Shown: in pieces, positions 11,658-23,730 of the stretch | Position numbering within the stretch: the stretch's first letter is position 1 | How the letters are laid out: each line of letters begins with the position of its first letter | Program-made: the position numbers and the translations under genes | The notes under the pieces: model-generated | The model's input: the letters and a program-made list of their open reading frames with translations, nothing else | The model's database searches: none | What the model was told of the DNA's origin: nothing | NCBI RefSeq assembly: GCF_027409185.1 | Contig: NC_084474.1 | Coordinates: 3,961,382-4,025,381, forward strand | DNA: 64,000 nucleotides | Direction: 5' to 3' | From: Cynocephalus volans | Lineage: Eukaryota > Chordata > Mammalia > Dermoptera > Cynocephalidae

Positions 11658-12410
11658 AGAGTTCTTTGAGTTTGCATATAAGTTCAGGTATTTATGTGAT
11701 GTGACATAATTGTAAATTTACTTTCAGGATGTATTTTTCTTTTGTGAGTTTGCGACATAAATACAGTAGTTGTTATGCATATCCAGTTTATGGAAGTACC
11801 ACTGAAATAATAGTATCTGGGTGTCATTACCAGTGGGGGCAGGTGGGAGGAGGAGATTGTGTGGTTTGTGTGTTTATTTTGCGTTTGTGGTGTCAGGAAG
11901 AGTGCTGTGGCGAGTCTGTCAAGACTCTAGCCTAACTTGCTGAGTGGTTTCTGCTAATGAATAAACTACTTCTCTCGTGCGCATATCACAAAAAGTTGCC
12001 TTTTATGAAAAAAACTCTTGCTTTCTGGAGATTATTTGGGCCTGGTTAAGCTTGAACTGTACTGTAGAGTTGTTTCTTCAAGTAAAATAGAACTCTATTG
12101 CGCACATCGTTTTCTTCTCAGTGTATCATGCTCCTGGGGAGCCCTTGACTGCCCCTGTTCCGTGTTGCAAGAGAGTAGAGTTCTAGAGTTAGAAGGAATG
12201 TTTTAAGTGCTTATTGTTTTCCCTAACTCCTTTAAAGGTACTCTTTCTCTTTTAAAGCACATGTATACATGATCACACACACAAGGGCTTGTCTCCTTTC
12301 TTAGGGCACTCTTTATTTTGCATTGTATAATAGTAAGCTTAAGATTTGCAGTGCTAGGAAAATGCTTTGTAAAAAGTTAGCGTCATACATTTTGGTTGAC
12401 TTTGGGGAGG

Positions 12411-12509
12411 ATGGGGGTGGCTGGCCACTGCAGAGATCCTAACCTTTGACCTTGGTGTTATCAACTAAGCTAACCCGCCCTCTAACCAACTGAGCTAATG
12501 GGCCAACCT
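12411..12509 (-). mobile_element. tRNA-Ile-like SINE, monomer, diverged
   Basis: Reverse copy with ggtggctggccac at left, gaccttggtgttatcaac in the middle and a duplicated 'actgagctaa' arm. More diverged than its neighbours. Confidence 0.65.
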
Positions 12510-12737
12510 TGTTGACTTTTTGAATTAAAAAAAAAAAACTCATTAGGAAACGTAAAACCAGGGAAGCCGAGTGACTTATTCGAGGTCACATAGACCAAGA
12601 TAGTAACAGAGCCTAGAATCTAAGGCAGCTCCTAGTTTTAGTTCTAAGCCCTTTCCATTTCCATGTCACTTCAGAGGAAGAAAATTTTTTTTCTGTTATA
12701 AGTTGAAGATATATTATTTTCAGAGTCTCCTTTAAAA

Positions 12738-13195
12738 TTTTTTGACAAGTGCTGTCTAATAGAAATATAGCACGAGCCACATATGTAATTTTAAATTTTG
12801 TAATAATTTAAAAAAATTAAAAGGTGATATATTAATTAGCTTGATTAATCATTCCACAATGTATACATATATCAGAACATCACATTGTACTCCACAGATA
12901 TATAAATATATACAATTATTATTTGTAAAGTAAAAATTAAAAAATTAAAAAGATTTTTTAAATGTAAAAAAGCACTTGAAAATAATTTTAATAATACATT
13001 TAACCCAGTTTATCCATAATACCACTTTAATAGGTAATCAGTATAAAACTTATTAATGAGGTCTTTCACATGCATTTTTTAAATCCTAAATTATCGAACT
13101 TCAGTGTGTATTTTACATTTACAGCACATTTCATATGCTTCAGGGTCCCATGTGGTTAGTGGTTGCACTGTTGGATTACACAGAATCACTGTCTG
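12738..13195 (+). mobile_element. hAT-type non-autonomous DNA transposon carrying an L1 tail insertion
   Basis: Text such as gctgtctaatagaaatatag and 'ccatgtggttagtggttgc' matches a common hAT-Charlie-like dispersed repeat (MER33/MER58 type; name uncertain). Inside, about 12833-12950 is a short L1 3' end (atacatatatcagaacatca) with A-rich tail. Confidence 0.5.
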
Positions 13196-13529
13196 CGGGA
13201 ACACAAAGATGAAGGAGCATTTTATTTTGCTTAGTAGTATTCAGTTTTACTACTAAGGTTAGAATTTGTGGTAGTATTCATTGGTTTTTTTTTCTTTCAA
13301 GTTTTAGTGATTTTCTTTGCACAATTAAGGTTATTTTGAGTTTGTGGAGAGTTGAACAAAGAAGTCTGATGTCATAAATTTTGTGCCTTTGTGATGAAAT
13401 GCTTCTCATTTTTTTTTTGTCTGTGGGATCAGTCTCATCTTTTTTTCCCCCTAAATCATCTTAACCATTTTTAAGTGTACAGTTCAGTACTAATGCTTTC
13501 TCATTTTAAATAAGACTGCAGACCCTGGG

Positions 13530-13975
13530 ATGCTGGTAACATGGCTCAGTCCGAGTCTGGAAGCCTCAGAGACAGGGAAGCCAATGGTGTGATTCTCAGT
13601 TGGAGGCCTGAGAGGTTGGGGTGCTGCTTGTGTTAAGTTCTAGAACCCAAAAGCTGAAGAGCCTGGAGTTCTGATGTCCACAGACAGGAGAGCAGAGTGC
13701 ATCCCAGCTCCTGAGAGAGCAAGAGATTTGCCTTTTCTTCCATTTTTGTTCTCTCCCAGCCTCCAGTGGTTCCCACCTGTATTGAGGGCAAATCTTTCCC
13801 ACCCAGTCCACTTGGGCCCACATGCTAATCTCATGGAAACACCCTCATAGACACACCCCAAAATAGTGCTTTACCAAGTTTCTAGGTATTCCTTCCCCAC
13901 CCCACCCCCGCCGCCAGGTATTCCTTAATGTAGTCAGCTTGACTCCTAAAATTAACCATCACATGTGTCACTTAT
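13530..13975 (-). mobile_element. LTR-like dispersed repeat, antisense copy
   Basis: Reverse complement of the family seen at 15740-16238: shared text includes the gtgatggttaattttaggag start (at the right edge here) and the ggtgggaaagatttgccctc region. Family name not recalled; TG...CA ends suggest an LTR. Confidence 0.55.
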
Positions 13976-14297
13976 TATTGAGTTCTAACTCATGTTAGGT
14001 CTTTCCAGAGGAGGGAAAGTTCTTGAAGTTGGAATGACCTTATATAAGAGCAAGACCATGAAACTGACAATATTGTGTTCTTCCTGGTAAGTTGAGTCAT
14101 CCTTTAACTTACTGTGTCCTGGCTTTCTCTTGGATGATTTATTTTATCCGGGATCGATGTCAGCTGTATGTGTATTCTTGTTTTTTCAGCACTTCAGGTT
14201 CCTTTCAGCCTAGTAGCTCTGAGTGCTGCCCTGTCTCCTTGAAAACATTATGCACTTTTCCTGCTGATCAGCAGCATCCTAGTCAAACAAATTTCTT

Positions 14298-14472
14298 TTT
14301 TTTTTTTTTTTTTTTTTAAAAGATGACCGGTAAGGGGATCTCAACCCTTGGCTTGGTGTTGTCAGCACCACGCTCAGCCAGTGAGCAAACCGGCCATCCC
14401 TATATAGGATCCGAACCCGTGGCCTTGGTGTTATCAGCACCGCACTCTACCGAGTGAGCCACAGGCCGGCCC
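14298..14472 (-). mobile_element. tRNA-Ile-like SINE, dimer
   Basis: Reverse dimer with about 23 T at left, gatgaccggtaaggggatct, the linker ccatccctatataggatccg, and gccggcc at right. The perfect 14-bp target duplication caaacaaatttctt lies at 14284-14297 and 14473-14486. Confidence 0.9.
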
Positions 14473-14739
14473 CAAACAAATTTCTTATACTTCACTACTC
14501 CTGATACACTTGCCGTTAAATTCAGCCCAGCATACATTTCCTTTGTGCCTGTGCATGTGTGTTTGTTTACTGTGACATCAGAATTGGGTCTTTTTTTTTT
14601 TTTTTTTATATATTATAGAATTGGGTCTTTTGATGGGTCTGTTTCCCAGCAGAGTGAACTAGGAAAAGTGGATGGCTTTTCTATGAAGTATTACCTACCC
14701 CAAAGCAAATGAGGGTATCAGCCTGGAGAGCAAAAAGAC

Positions 14740-14900
14740 CATAGGACTGGGCATCGGATCTAAGTTACAGGCCTGCCTTTGTTACTATCCAGCTTTGTAA
14801 CATGTCCCAGTCATTTAACCCCTCCAAGGCTCAGTTATTTGGGCCATAAAATGAAGAGATTGGACTAGAATTCTCAGCGATCAACTAATAAAGTTGTGGC
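14740..14900 (+). repeat. MIR-type SINE remnant
   Basis: Old MIR-like text: agtcatttaacccctccaag, then 'ggctcagttatttgggcc'. Diverged. Confidence 0.5.
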
Positions 14901-14999
14901 TTGTCATTTTATTATTATTGCCTCCAGCTTTACAGTGGTGATTAATAGTAGTAGCTTCTATTTATTGAGCACTTTGTGCCAAGCTACAATGATAACTTG

Positions 15000-15200
15000 A
15001 TATGCATTATCATGTTCAGTCTTCACAATAGTACTGTGGATGTGTATTATTATAGATCAGAAAACTGAGGCATGGAAAGTTATTTTTCTGAGGATTATAG
15101 ATCAGAAACTGAGGCATGGAAAGTTATTTTTCTGAGGCCACACAGCTAGAAAGTAATGGAGGCTGGTTTTGAGTGCAGCTTGTCTGACTCCCTGTATGTT
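15000..15200 (-). repeat. MIR remnant with an internal 45-bp tandem duplication
   Basis: MIR in reverse (gaaaactgaggcatggaaag ... ggccacacagctag). The segment 15049-15093 is repeated at 15094-15137, differing by one base. Confidence 0.7.
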
Positions 15201-15417
15201 CAACTATCTTACTTTACTGCTGCTTTGACATTTTATAATTTTAAGTAAAGACACAAAGACAAAAATCTTTTTTTGGGAAGGAATTTTGAAAGACATCTGG
15301 TCTAACCACCATAGTGTGTCTGCTATCTTAGAGAATCCAGATATAGATGGATATCTCCCTAAGCAGCTGTAATTTTTTAACAACTCAATCCTTAGGTTTT
15401 TTTAATAGGTTTATAGA

Positions 15418-15739
15418 GATACAGGTTGAGTATCCCTTATCTGATCAGAAATGTTTCAGATTTCAGATTTTTTTTTCCGGTTTTGGAATATTTGCAGAAT
15501 ACATACCAGTTGAGCATCCCTAATTGGAAAATCTGAAATCTGAATTGCTGCAGTGAGCATTTCCTTTGAGCTTCATGTCCCTGCTCAAAAATTTGAGATT
15601 TCGGAACATTTTGGATTTTGGTTTTTTGGCAGCTGGTCAGTACAGGGATCTGAACCCATGACATTGGTGTTATAAGGCTGTGCTCTAACCAACTGAGCTA
15701 ACCAGCCAGCCCTGGATTTTGGTTTTGGAGATTAGGGAT
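15418..15739 (+). mobile_element. Second copy of the GGTTGAGTATCCCTTATC DNA transposon, split by a SINE
   Basis: Starts acaggttgagtatcccttat and ends 'gattagggatgctgc'. Same TIR as 11218-11657. Interrupted at 15626-15712. Confidence 0.65.
15626..15712 (-). mobile_element. tRNA-Ile-like SINE, monomer, nested
   Basis: Reverse monomer. The 14-bp target duplication tggattttggtttt lies at 15612-15625 and 15713-15726. Confidence 0.85.
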
Positions 15740-16238
15740 GCTGCGATGGTTCAAGGTGTCAACTTGATTAGGTTAAGGAATGCATAGAAACCTGGTAAAG
15801 CATTATTTTGGGGTGTGTCCATGAAGGTGTTTCCAAAAGAGACTAGCAGGTAGGTCTGAGTGGATGGGCATCGATATGAGTGGGCACCATCCAATCCTCT
15901 GGGGGCTCGGAGAGAAGAAAAAACAGAGGAAAAGACAAATCTTTCTCTTTCTCCACTGGAGCTGGGATACACTCTGCTCTCCTGTCCATGGACATTAGAA
16001 CTCTAGACTCTTAAGCTTTTGGGTTCCAGGACTTACACCAAGGGTACCATCGGCTGCCCTGGTTCTGAGGCTTCGGACCTGGACTGAGCCACGCTGCCGG
16101 CATCCACTTCGCAGACAGCCTGTCATGGGACTCTTCAGCCTTCACAATCGCATGAGCCAATTCCCAATAAGTTCTCTCTGATATAGTTACATGCATATCC
16201 TGTTGGTTCTGTCACTCTGGAGAACCCTGACTGATACA
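15740..16238 (+). mobile_element. LTR-like dispersed repeat, sense copy
   Basis: About 500 bp from gatggttcaaggtgtcaact to ggagaaccctgactgataca. Same family as 13530-13975 in the opposite direction, 1.8 kb away. Family not named. Confidence 0.6.
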
Positions 16239-16289
16239 GACGCTCACCCTGTACAATTCACTTACTGTACAATTCATCCATTTATTTTG

Positions 16290-16386
16290 TTTTTTTATTT
16301 TTTGGCTGGCCAGTACAGTGATCAAACCCTGGACCTTGGTGTTGTCAGCACCACACTCTAACCAACTGAGGTAGCCGGCCAGCCCC
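16290..16386 (-). mobile_element. tRNA-Ile-like SINE, monomer, inside an old L1 3' fragment
   Basis: Reverse monomer (ttggctggccagtacagtga ... gccggccagcccc) interrupting an L1 3' UTR-like text that resumes at 'cacccatttaaagtgtacgg'. Confidence 0.75.
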
Positions 16387-16454
16387 CAAATCACCCATTT
16401 AAAGTGTACGGTTTGATGGTTTTTATTACATTCACATATATGTGCAATCATCAC

Positions 16455-16640
16455 CACAATCAATTTTATTTATTTATTTTTTGAAAGAAGAGTTTATTAT
16501 TTACATGCCACGCCACACAGGGCCACATGGGAAGCACCAGGGTCGGTCCGGAGGCAGAAACAGAGAGGGGAACCTGGGCAACAGCCTTCACCGTAGTTTT
16601 GCAGGAAGGAAGGGCCAAGACAGGTAAGCAGCAGAGCAGG
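16455..16640 (-). repeat. Possible antisense LTR fragment
   Basis: On the minus strand it reads as a GC-balanced block ending in an AATAAA-like tail, as LTRs do. No family match recalled. Confidence 0.25.
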
Positions 16641-17035
16641 TTTAGGATTGGATAGTGATTAATACAACAGAACAGACAGGTGATTAATGAAACAATAGAA
16701 GGATAAGACCAAAGTGCATAAAAGGCTTTGATATGTGATAAAGATGGTTTTCCAAATCAGTGAAAAATTGCTAGATTATTCAATAAATATTGCTGGGACA
16801 GCTTCCTAACCATTTAAGAAAAAGTTAAAACTGTGTCTCACAAAATAAATTTGAGGTGGCTTAAAAATCTAAATGAAACTATAATGTTTGAATACTATAA
16901 ATATGTGCATGTGAATATTTTTTATAACCTTGGGATGAGGGAGGTTTGCCAGATAAAATACAGGTATACCCCATGCAACATTTGGGACATTACTTATATT
17001 TTAAAAATATTTTGTTGATCTACAATGCAGATTCT

Positions 17036-17735
17036 TTTTTTATTTTTTAATTTTTTTTATTTTTGTGGGGTACAGTGTGTTGATTCGATACCTGTATATA
17101 CTGCACAATGATTCACTTAGGGTAGGTAGCATAGTTTTGTACCTGTTAGTCCAGCCCTTCTCTTTGCCCCTCCCCCCCCCAGCTTCTGGTAACCATTATT
17201 CTACTCTCTAACCATATTTAATCTTACAACATCTTCATCATCTCAAAAAGAAACCTTTTACTTTTTTAGCTATCACTCCCATACCGCCCCATGCTTTCCA
17301 GACCTAAGCAACCACTAATCTACTTTCTGTCTCTATAGAGTTGCCTATTTGATATAAATGGAATCATGTAATATGCGGTCTTTTGTGACTGGATTCTTTC
17401 ACTTAGTATGATGTTTTGAAGGGTCATCTATATTGTAGCATGTATCAGTACTTCATTCCTTTTTATAGGCAAGTAATAATCCATTGTATAGAAGGATATA
17501 CCACGTTTTGTTTATCCATTCATCAGTTGATGGACATTTTGGTTCTTTCCATCCTTTGGCTATTTTGAATAATGCTGCTGTAAGCATTCATGTATATTTT
17601 GTGTGTTTGTGTAGACAGTTGTTTTTTTATTTCTCTCGGCTATATACCTAGGTTATGTAGTTATTCTGTGTTTAACCATTTCCCCAAGGTAGCTACATGA
17701 TTTTACATTCCCACCAGCAGCGTATGAGGGTTGGA
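17036..17735 (-). mobile_element. Antisense L1 3' fragments (two old copies)
   Basis: First part: L1 3' UTR text (tttgtggggtacagtgtgtt). Second part: another older L1 (atggaatcatgtaatatgcg, ccattcatcagttgatggac, ttttgaataatgctgctgt). Confidence 0.75.
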
Positions 17736-18099
17736 TTCTTAATATTCAGCTAAAATTTGCACCTCATAACTGCAAATCATGACACTAATTCTCTTGCCTT
17801 GGGGTGTCCAGAGCAAATCTGCTTTTTGTAGATGACAGCCAGCTTGATCTGATCTCAAAGAGTGTTCTTATACTGAACAGCTTAACCAGGTGTCATGGTC
17901 CTGTGATGTGTTTTTGGATACTCTCACTAACTTTCTTATGAGTGTACTTCAGTTTGTCTTAATTCCCTTTCCCTTTTTTTAGTTAGAGAACTAGATGCAT
18001 TTTACTTCTGGGTAATTTGTGATCAAAGATATAGGCAGTTAGTTGTCTTCTCAGTTTTCAGTTCTTTGCTGAGTTAACTGTTAAGAACCCTTAACCCAG

Positions 18100-18240
18100 T
18101 AGTTCTCAACTCTGGCTACAGATTAGAATTACCCAAGTCTCTTAAAAACAAATCCAGGTCCCACCCACAGAGATTCTGATTAATTTCTTCTGGGCTAAAG
18201 CCCAGGTGATCCAAATGTGCTTCTTGGGTAGAGAGTCAGT
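18100..18240 (+). repeat. MER5A-like DNA transposon remnant
   Basis: Phrases 'tagttctcaactctggctac', 'agattctgattaatttc' and 'gcccaggtgatcc' match the hAT-Charlie MER5A consensus. Confidence 0.6.
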
Positions 18241-18669
18241 GCAACCCGTAGTGGCCAAAGAAGGATTCTGACTGGGACTTCTGGGTCACACACATCCCTG
18301 CCATCTGTGCACAAATGTCAACTTTTTTTTTCACAGTTACTGTGGCAGGGTCATAGTCTCTTTGCTTATGCATTCGCACAGAGTGCCATCTTTAAGCATC
18401 AAGCATTTAGTTTTCCCTGATGTCTGCAGAGATCTCATTCCCCCCAGTGTGCTCTGTGACACTGGCTGTGGCGGTTTTGCCTCCGTGTCAGGCCACAAGC
18501 AGTTTCCGGATGGTCTCAGCACGCTCCAGTCATTTTAGGAGATTATAAACACTTTTAGGCAAATGTGGGAGTTGAAAACAGATTTTTCATAGTGTAATGT
18601 ATTAGTTCTTGGGAAATACCTTCAAAAGCCCCTTCTCTTTCCTAGTGACGGGCTTAGAATGCATTTTGA

Positions 18670-18830
18670 GCACTGTGAAAAGAGTTTAACATGTATTATT
18701 TTGTAATCTTCTCAATAGTCTTTTCAGTAGGTATTGTTGAACAGAAGCTTAAAGAGATTAAGTAATTTACCCAAAACCACACTCACACTGCTGGTTAAGT
18801 GATGAAGCCAGGATTCAAACTCTGGTGTAT
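18670..18830 (-). repeat. MIR remnant
   Basis: Reverse MIR text: gagattaagtaatttaccca, then 'gccaggattcaaactctgg'. Confidence 0.55.
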
Positions 18831-19112
18831 TTCTTTGGATTTTTGAATCATGAGACTATTATGTATTCAGGATCATAAATGCAGCTTTAAAGATACCAGG
18901 AGGATAAACAGTGACATTCCCCCTTCACTCCTAGAGGCAGGTACTGTAGCCAGTGTCTTGTGTATCTCCCCAGAGATATTTTTTACAAATACATGTAAAT
19001 TGTATATATTTTTACTTTTCCTTGCTCCCTCACAATTAGTACTTATTGTAGACATTATTCTGCATCTAACTGGGAGATTGTTTCTTATCAGTATTTATAT
19101 AGATGTCTATTT

Positions 19113-19196
19113 TTTAAAATTTATTTTTATTGATTATGCATATTCATGGGGTACAGAGCTGACCGTCACCACCAGTGCCCAAGATGTGATGGTCAG
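19113..19196 (-). mobile_element. Short 5'-truncated L1 insertion
   Basis: About 84 bp of L1 3' end (attgattatgcatattcatg ggg) flanked by 'tagatgtct' on both sides, a target duplication. Confidence 0.5.
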
Positions 19197-19334
19197 ATAG
19201 ATGTCTCCTTTTTAAAAGATATGATTAGTATTCCATTCATTGTAATCTCTATTGATGGACATCGATGTTTCTTTTGATATTGCAAGCAATGTTGCAGTCA
19301 GTAACCTAGCACATATATTTTGCACATGCCGTAG

Positions 19335-19556
19335 TACAGGGTTTCCCAGCCTCAGCTCTATTGGCATTTGGGCCCAGATAATTCTTTATTGTGGGAGCTG
19401 TCCTGTGCATCATAGGATGTTTACCATCGTTCCTGATGTCTGTGCACTAGATGCCATAGCACTCCCACCCCAACTTGTGACAACCAAAAATATCTGCAGG
19501 CATTGCCACATGTTCCCACAGGGGGTCAAAAATCTCCCCTGGTTGAGAACTGCTGC
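19335..19556 (+). repeat. hAT-Charlie-like DNA transposon remnant
   Basis: Begins gggtttcccagcctcagctc and ends with the inverted 'tggttgagaactgctg'. A common mammalian non-autonomous family; name uncertain. Confidence 0.55.
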
Positions 19557-20830
19557 TCTATTTATCCTTAGTATAAATTTCTTGAAGTGGAATTGCTGGA
19601 TCTAAGGTTGTGTGCATTTAAAATTTTTATGGCAACTGCTAAGTTGTTCTCCATAGAAGTTGTACCATTTTACACTTCTACCGCCACTATTTTGCGGGTA
19701 TTTTCTCATTCTCACTAATACAGTGCTTTATCCAAAATTTTGTGCCATCTCACTAGTTTTAATTTAGATTTCTGTCTTACAGCAGACCTTTTATTGAGCA
19801 CTTACTGCTTGCTAGGCATATAGTATTTTTTGGCTTTTGGATTTTGTGTCATATTTTGAAATGCCATCTTCTCTATTCCTTCTTAAAGTTTGTTACCTAG
19901 AACTGAAGACAATACACTGGGTCTCTTTTGGTCCTGATGCAATGATAATATGTACCATTTATTAAGATCTAGTATGTGACAGACATTGTGTTTGGTATGC
20001 TTTAAAAATACATGTATCCCTGTGTGGTCTAAACATTTATTTTTAATAAAATAGCATTTCTTTTATCTTTTGAGTTGGTACATGGCATCTCTCTGGACAC
20101 ATTCTGGCTGGCCTGGTCTCCTGAATTTAGGATGTGTCGCAGAGAGCTAGTAGAAAATTACTTGCTTCTGCAATAAGGGGTGATGATGGCTCCTGCCAAA
20201 TACCTTGTGATTGGGTCAGAATTACTGTAGATGCCTCAATTTAAGTGAAGTTCCCTGTTATTTTTTCTTCTAGGTCTCTGTTGTTTTTCTTGTTAACAGT
20301 CATCAACATTTGAAATTATGACTGTATGTATGCTCATTTACTTGGTACTTGTCTCTAGGCATACTTGTTCACTGCTAAATATGCAACACCTAACATCATG
20401 TCTGGCGTATACTGTGTGCCTGGTGAATATTTGTTGAATGAATGAATATTTGGTCATTCCAAGAACTGAGGCCATTTGGGGGCCTACAGGCCTAGATTTA
20501 CCATTCAGTGGGTTGAAGAGTTGAGTTAGCTTAGCTGTGGGTTCTGTCACCTTCCTAGGGTGAAGCCATCTTTCTTCCTAAAAGGCTCAGAACTATTTGG
20601 TTCTTCTCTGGAACACATGGGCTGTTGGAAGAACTTTGGTCCAATTGATTCTCTGTGAATTTAGCTGGATCAAGCCGTGCAAGTTAGGAGGGTGAGCAGA
20701 CGTTCCTCTGCATCCACGGCTTCCCTGCCTCGCACCTCTAAGGGCTCTAGGTGATCTTGACTGGAGGCAAATGGTACCCTCTCCTAAATGAGCAGTTACC
20801 TAGAAATTGTGGTTGGATTGAGGTCGTTGT

Positions 20831-20927
20831 CTTTTTTCTTTTTTGGCGGCTGGCCAGTATGGGGATCTGAATACTTGACCTGGTGTTACAACACCATGCT
20901 CTAACCAACTGAGCAAACCAGCCAGCC
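20831..20927 (-). mobile_element. tRNA-Ile-like SINE, monomer
   Basis: Reverse copy: T-rich end, ggcggctggccagtatgggg, and ccagccagcct at right. Confidence 0.8.
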
Positions 20928-21234
20928 TGACTGGGGTCTGATGCGAGCAGTTTTCTGATATTTCCAGATATCAACGTCTCTATTAATGGGACCTTAATAC
21001 ACCAGGTCCTTCAGCTTTAATGATTTTTCTGCTAATCCAGCAAGTCGTTTGCAAAGTTATTTGATAACCACAGTTTGTTTGCTGTTTCCTTTACTTCTAA
21101 GAATTTGTGTGAGGACCGTTTAACGTTGGCCAGGTCACTTGTTTGTCTACTTTACTCTTCTCTGTTCTGGGGCTGGCACTTGTACATAATGGGGGTGGCA
21201 GACAACTCGGGGAGAGGTCACTATCTGAGGGAAG

Positions 21235-21440
21235 AAGAGATCAACTGGGTCACAGGTCAGCAAGCTGTTTCTGTGAAAGGTCAGATAGTAAGTATTTTAG
21301 GCTTTGTAGGTCATGGTCTCTGTCTCATATTCTTTGTTTTTTAACATCTCTTTAAAGATGTAAAGACCTTTTCTAGCTCATGAATCTCATAAAATCAGAC
21401 CATAGGCAGACTTGGCCTGTGGGCTGTGGTTTGTTGACCC
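21235..21440 (-). repeat. hAT-like DNA transposon remnant
   Basis: Text gtcagcaagctgtttctgtg and 'tttgttgacccctgaac' matches the dispersed family also seen at 45545-45770. Confidence 0.5.
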
Positions 21441-22026
21441 CTGAACTAGGTGAAGAAATGAGTTTATTGCTACACGTGTTTATTTTAATATTTTGGGGAC
21501 ATGAACCCAGGATAACTGTGGGAATTCTCAGTTGATTGTGATCCAAAGAAAAGCAATCTAAATTCGGTCATGGGGCATCAAAGTGACTCTAGTGTCGGTC
21601 ACATGGGTCGGTGGAACTCAAGGTAATCTTGGCCAGTGGGACAGAGGGCTATTGCTGCCTCTCTCCCTTGGGAATTCTGGCCAAGTGGAGCAGAAGGATA
21701 GGGGTGGCAGAGGGGAATGGAGGTGTGGCCCTAGAATTAGGCTAGGACTGGACAAGTTTAAGGAATACAGTGACTCAAACTCCTGAACCTCTCTTGGAGT
21801 GTAATTGGAAATCTGGCATGTACAGTTTCGCCAGTTTATAAAAATGAACCAGCAGGTCTGTACCTTGGATTCTGAGAACACCACCAGATTCTGATACGTG
21901 AATCTATGTTTGCCTTGTGGTTTTTCTCTAATCACAAGAGGTTCTGTAGAGCAGGCCTGGCATGAAGGAAGAGTTGATGTATTTCAGGGTAGTATGGGAG
22001 ATAGGAAGGTGTGGTGGTGAAAGAGC

Positions 22027-22340
22027 CCTGGCTCTGTGACAGGCATTTGTCCTAATTCCTACTCTGCCACTTCATAGCTGTGTGACCCTGGCTAATTAAT
22101 CTTCTTTTTTTTTTTGTCATTTTTGTGACCAGCCGCACAGAGCGCACTGGCCATCCTTATATAGGATCCAAACCCGCGGTGGCAGCACTGCTGCGCTCCC
22201 AGCGCCGCACTCTCCCGAGTGCGCCACAGGGTCGGCCCAGTTTACTTAATCTTCTAAGCCGCAGTATCCTCACCTGTCAATGGCGATGACAAGAACCGCT
22301 CCACCATTGAGTCGTTAGGAGAAGTAAGGGAGGATCGCGT
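22027..22340 (+). repeat. MIR split by a SINE
   Basis: MIR text (gaaagagccctggctctgtg ... tgtgaccctggctaattaat) continues after the SINE as 'gcagtatcctcacctgtc'. Confidence 0.65.
22105..22239 (-). mobile_element. tRNA-like SINE, variant dimer
   Basis: Reverse element with atataggatccaaacccgcg and a GC-rich head (agcgccgcactctcccgagt). It lacks most of the second tRNA-like unit. Flanked by 'ttaatcttct' copies (22098 and 22247 areas), a target duplication. Confidence 0.7.
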
Positions 22341-23730
22341 ATGTGAAGTGCTTATTAGCTCTGTGTCTGTCCTGCTGCAAGCATCAGCAAATGTCAGCAG
22401 TGATAATGATAACGTGAAAGTGGGAGACTATGGAAGAAGTGAGGGTCAGGAATAGGAACTAGTACTTGTGACTCAGTGCCACTGAAACATCTTGTCCTTG
22501 TTGAGCATTTGATCACTAGATGTGTGGGAGTGTGGTGGGAGCAGCACAGAAGAACTGGAACTGCCTGCCTCTCTCACTTTCCTGATTTGTAAGATGGAAA
22601 TAATACATGTGGATAGGTTGCGGGATAACCAAATGAGGTGACACGTGAAGGGCTTTGAGTTCTGTAAAGCATTGGACAAAATTCCAGGTGAAGTTGGTTC
22701 CTGTTTATTTGTTCAATTTCTTGAACTTCCAAATGTATTTGTAACAGAGCTAGGTGCTGATTGGTCTGAAGACAAAATGTTTTGCCAGAAAGACTTGATA
22801 GGATGCCCCCAAGTTCAGGATTTGCATTGGTGACTTGTAATTTGGAGTAAGTAATATAAAATTGGAATGCTTTTGTGAGATATTTGAAATAGTGGAATTT
22901 AAAAATGAGTGGCCAGTATGGGGAGATAGACTGGAGGGGCTTAATCTCTATGTAGAAAATGTGACAATATCTTGCAAAATTAAAAATGTGTATTTCCTTT
23001 TTCCCTGCAATTCCATGTCTAGACACTTATGTGAAAATGTATTTGCCATGTGCATTTTGTGTACTGAATCACGTATGCAGCTGGTTATTCATTACAACAT
23101 TGTTTATAACAAGAAAAAAGTGGAAATCTCAAGTGTCTATAGCCTTAGGAGACTGGTTAGCTAAATCCTGGTACATTCTTAGAGTTGAAAACTGTGCACC
23201 TGCAGAGTGAGGGAGCTCTGTATGCACTGATGGAACACTCTTCCAAGATACATTCAGCTAAAAAATAAAATTTAAAAAAGCAAGGTGAAGAATGGTGTGC
23301 CTTATATGTCATCACTGTTGTTGCCAGGCTGGGGCGGGGAGTGATCATGATTTCCTTGCATGAGAATAGAATTTCTTGGGAAGAATATGGAGCACCATGG
23401 TGTGTGGTTGTCTCTCTGGAGAAGAACTCTGTGTTCCTGGGTGACAGGTAGAAGGGAGAGTTACTTTTCATAGTACTGTATACCCTTTTTATCTTTTGAA
23501 ACGTGTCATATACATTATTTTCTGTTCAAAAAGTTTGGGTGACCACAGATGTATCGTTGGAGTTGAAAGCCATATGAAACATCTACTGCCTCTGCCTGGT
23601 CCCTTTGACCTTGATGACTTGAGAAACTGGCACTGACCATAGGCTTGCCCTGAAACAGTGGCCCCCAAAGCATATTGATGTTTCTTTTCTTGATTTGTGT
23701 GACTGACAGTGTTTCTCTTTCCACCCTCAG

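Larger units (their letters stand above)
9404..23730 (+). other. GPAT4: GPAT4 intron 1 (14.3 kb)
   Basis: Runs from GTGAGT at 9404 to the CAG at 23728-23730. It holds SINEs, two copies of an LTR-like repeat, two DNA transposons sharing a TIR, L1 fragments and MIRs, listed separately. Stretches at about 9874-11217, 16640-17030 and 19560-20830 show no gene or clear repeat that I can name. No coding exon was found. Confidence 0.6.
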
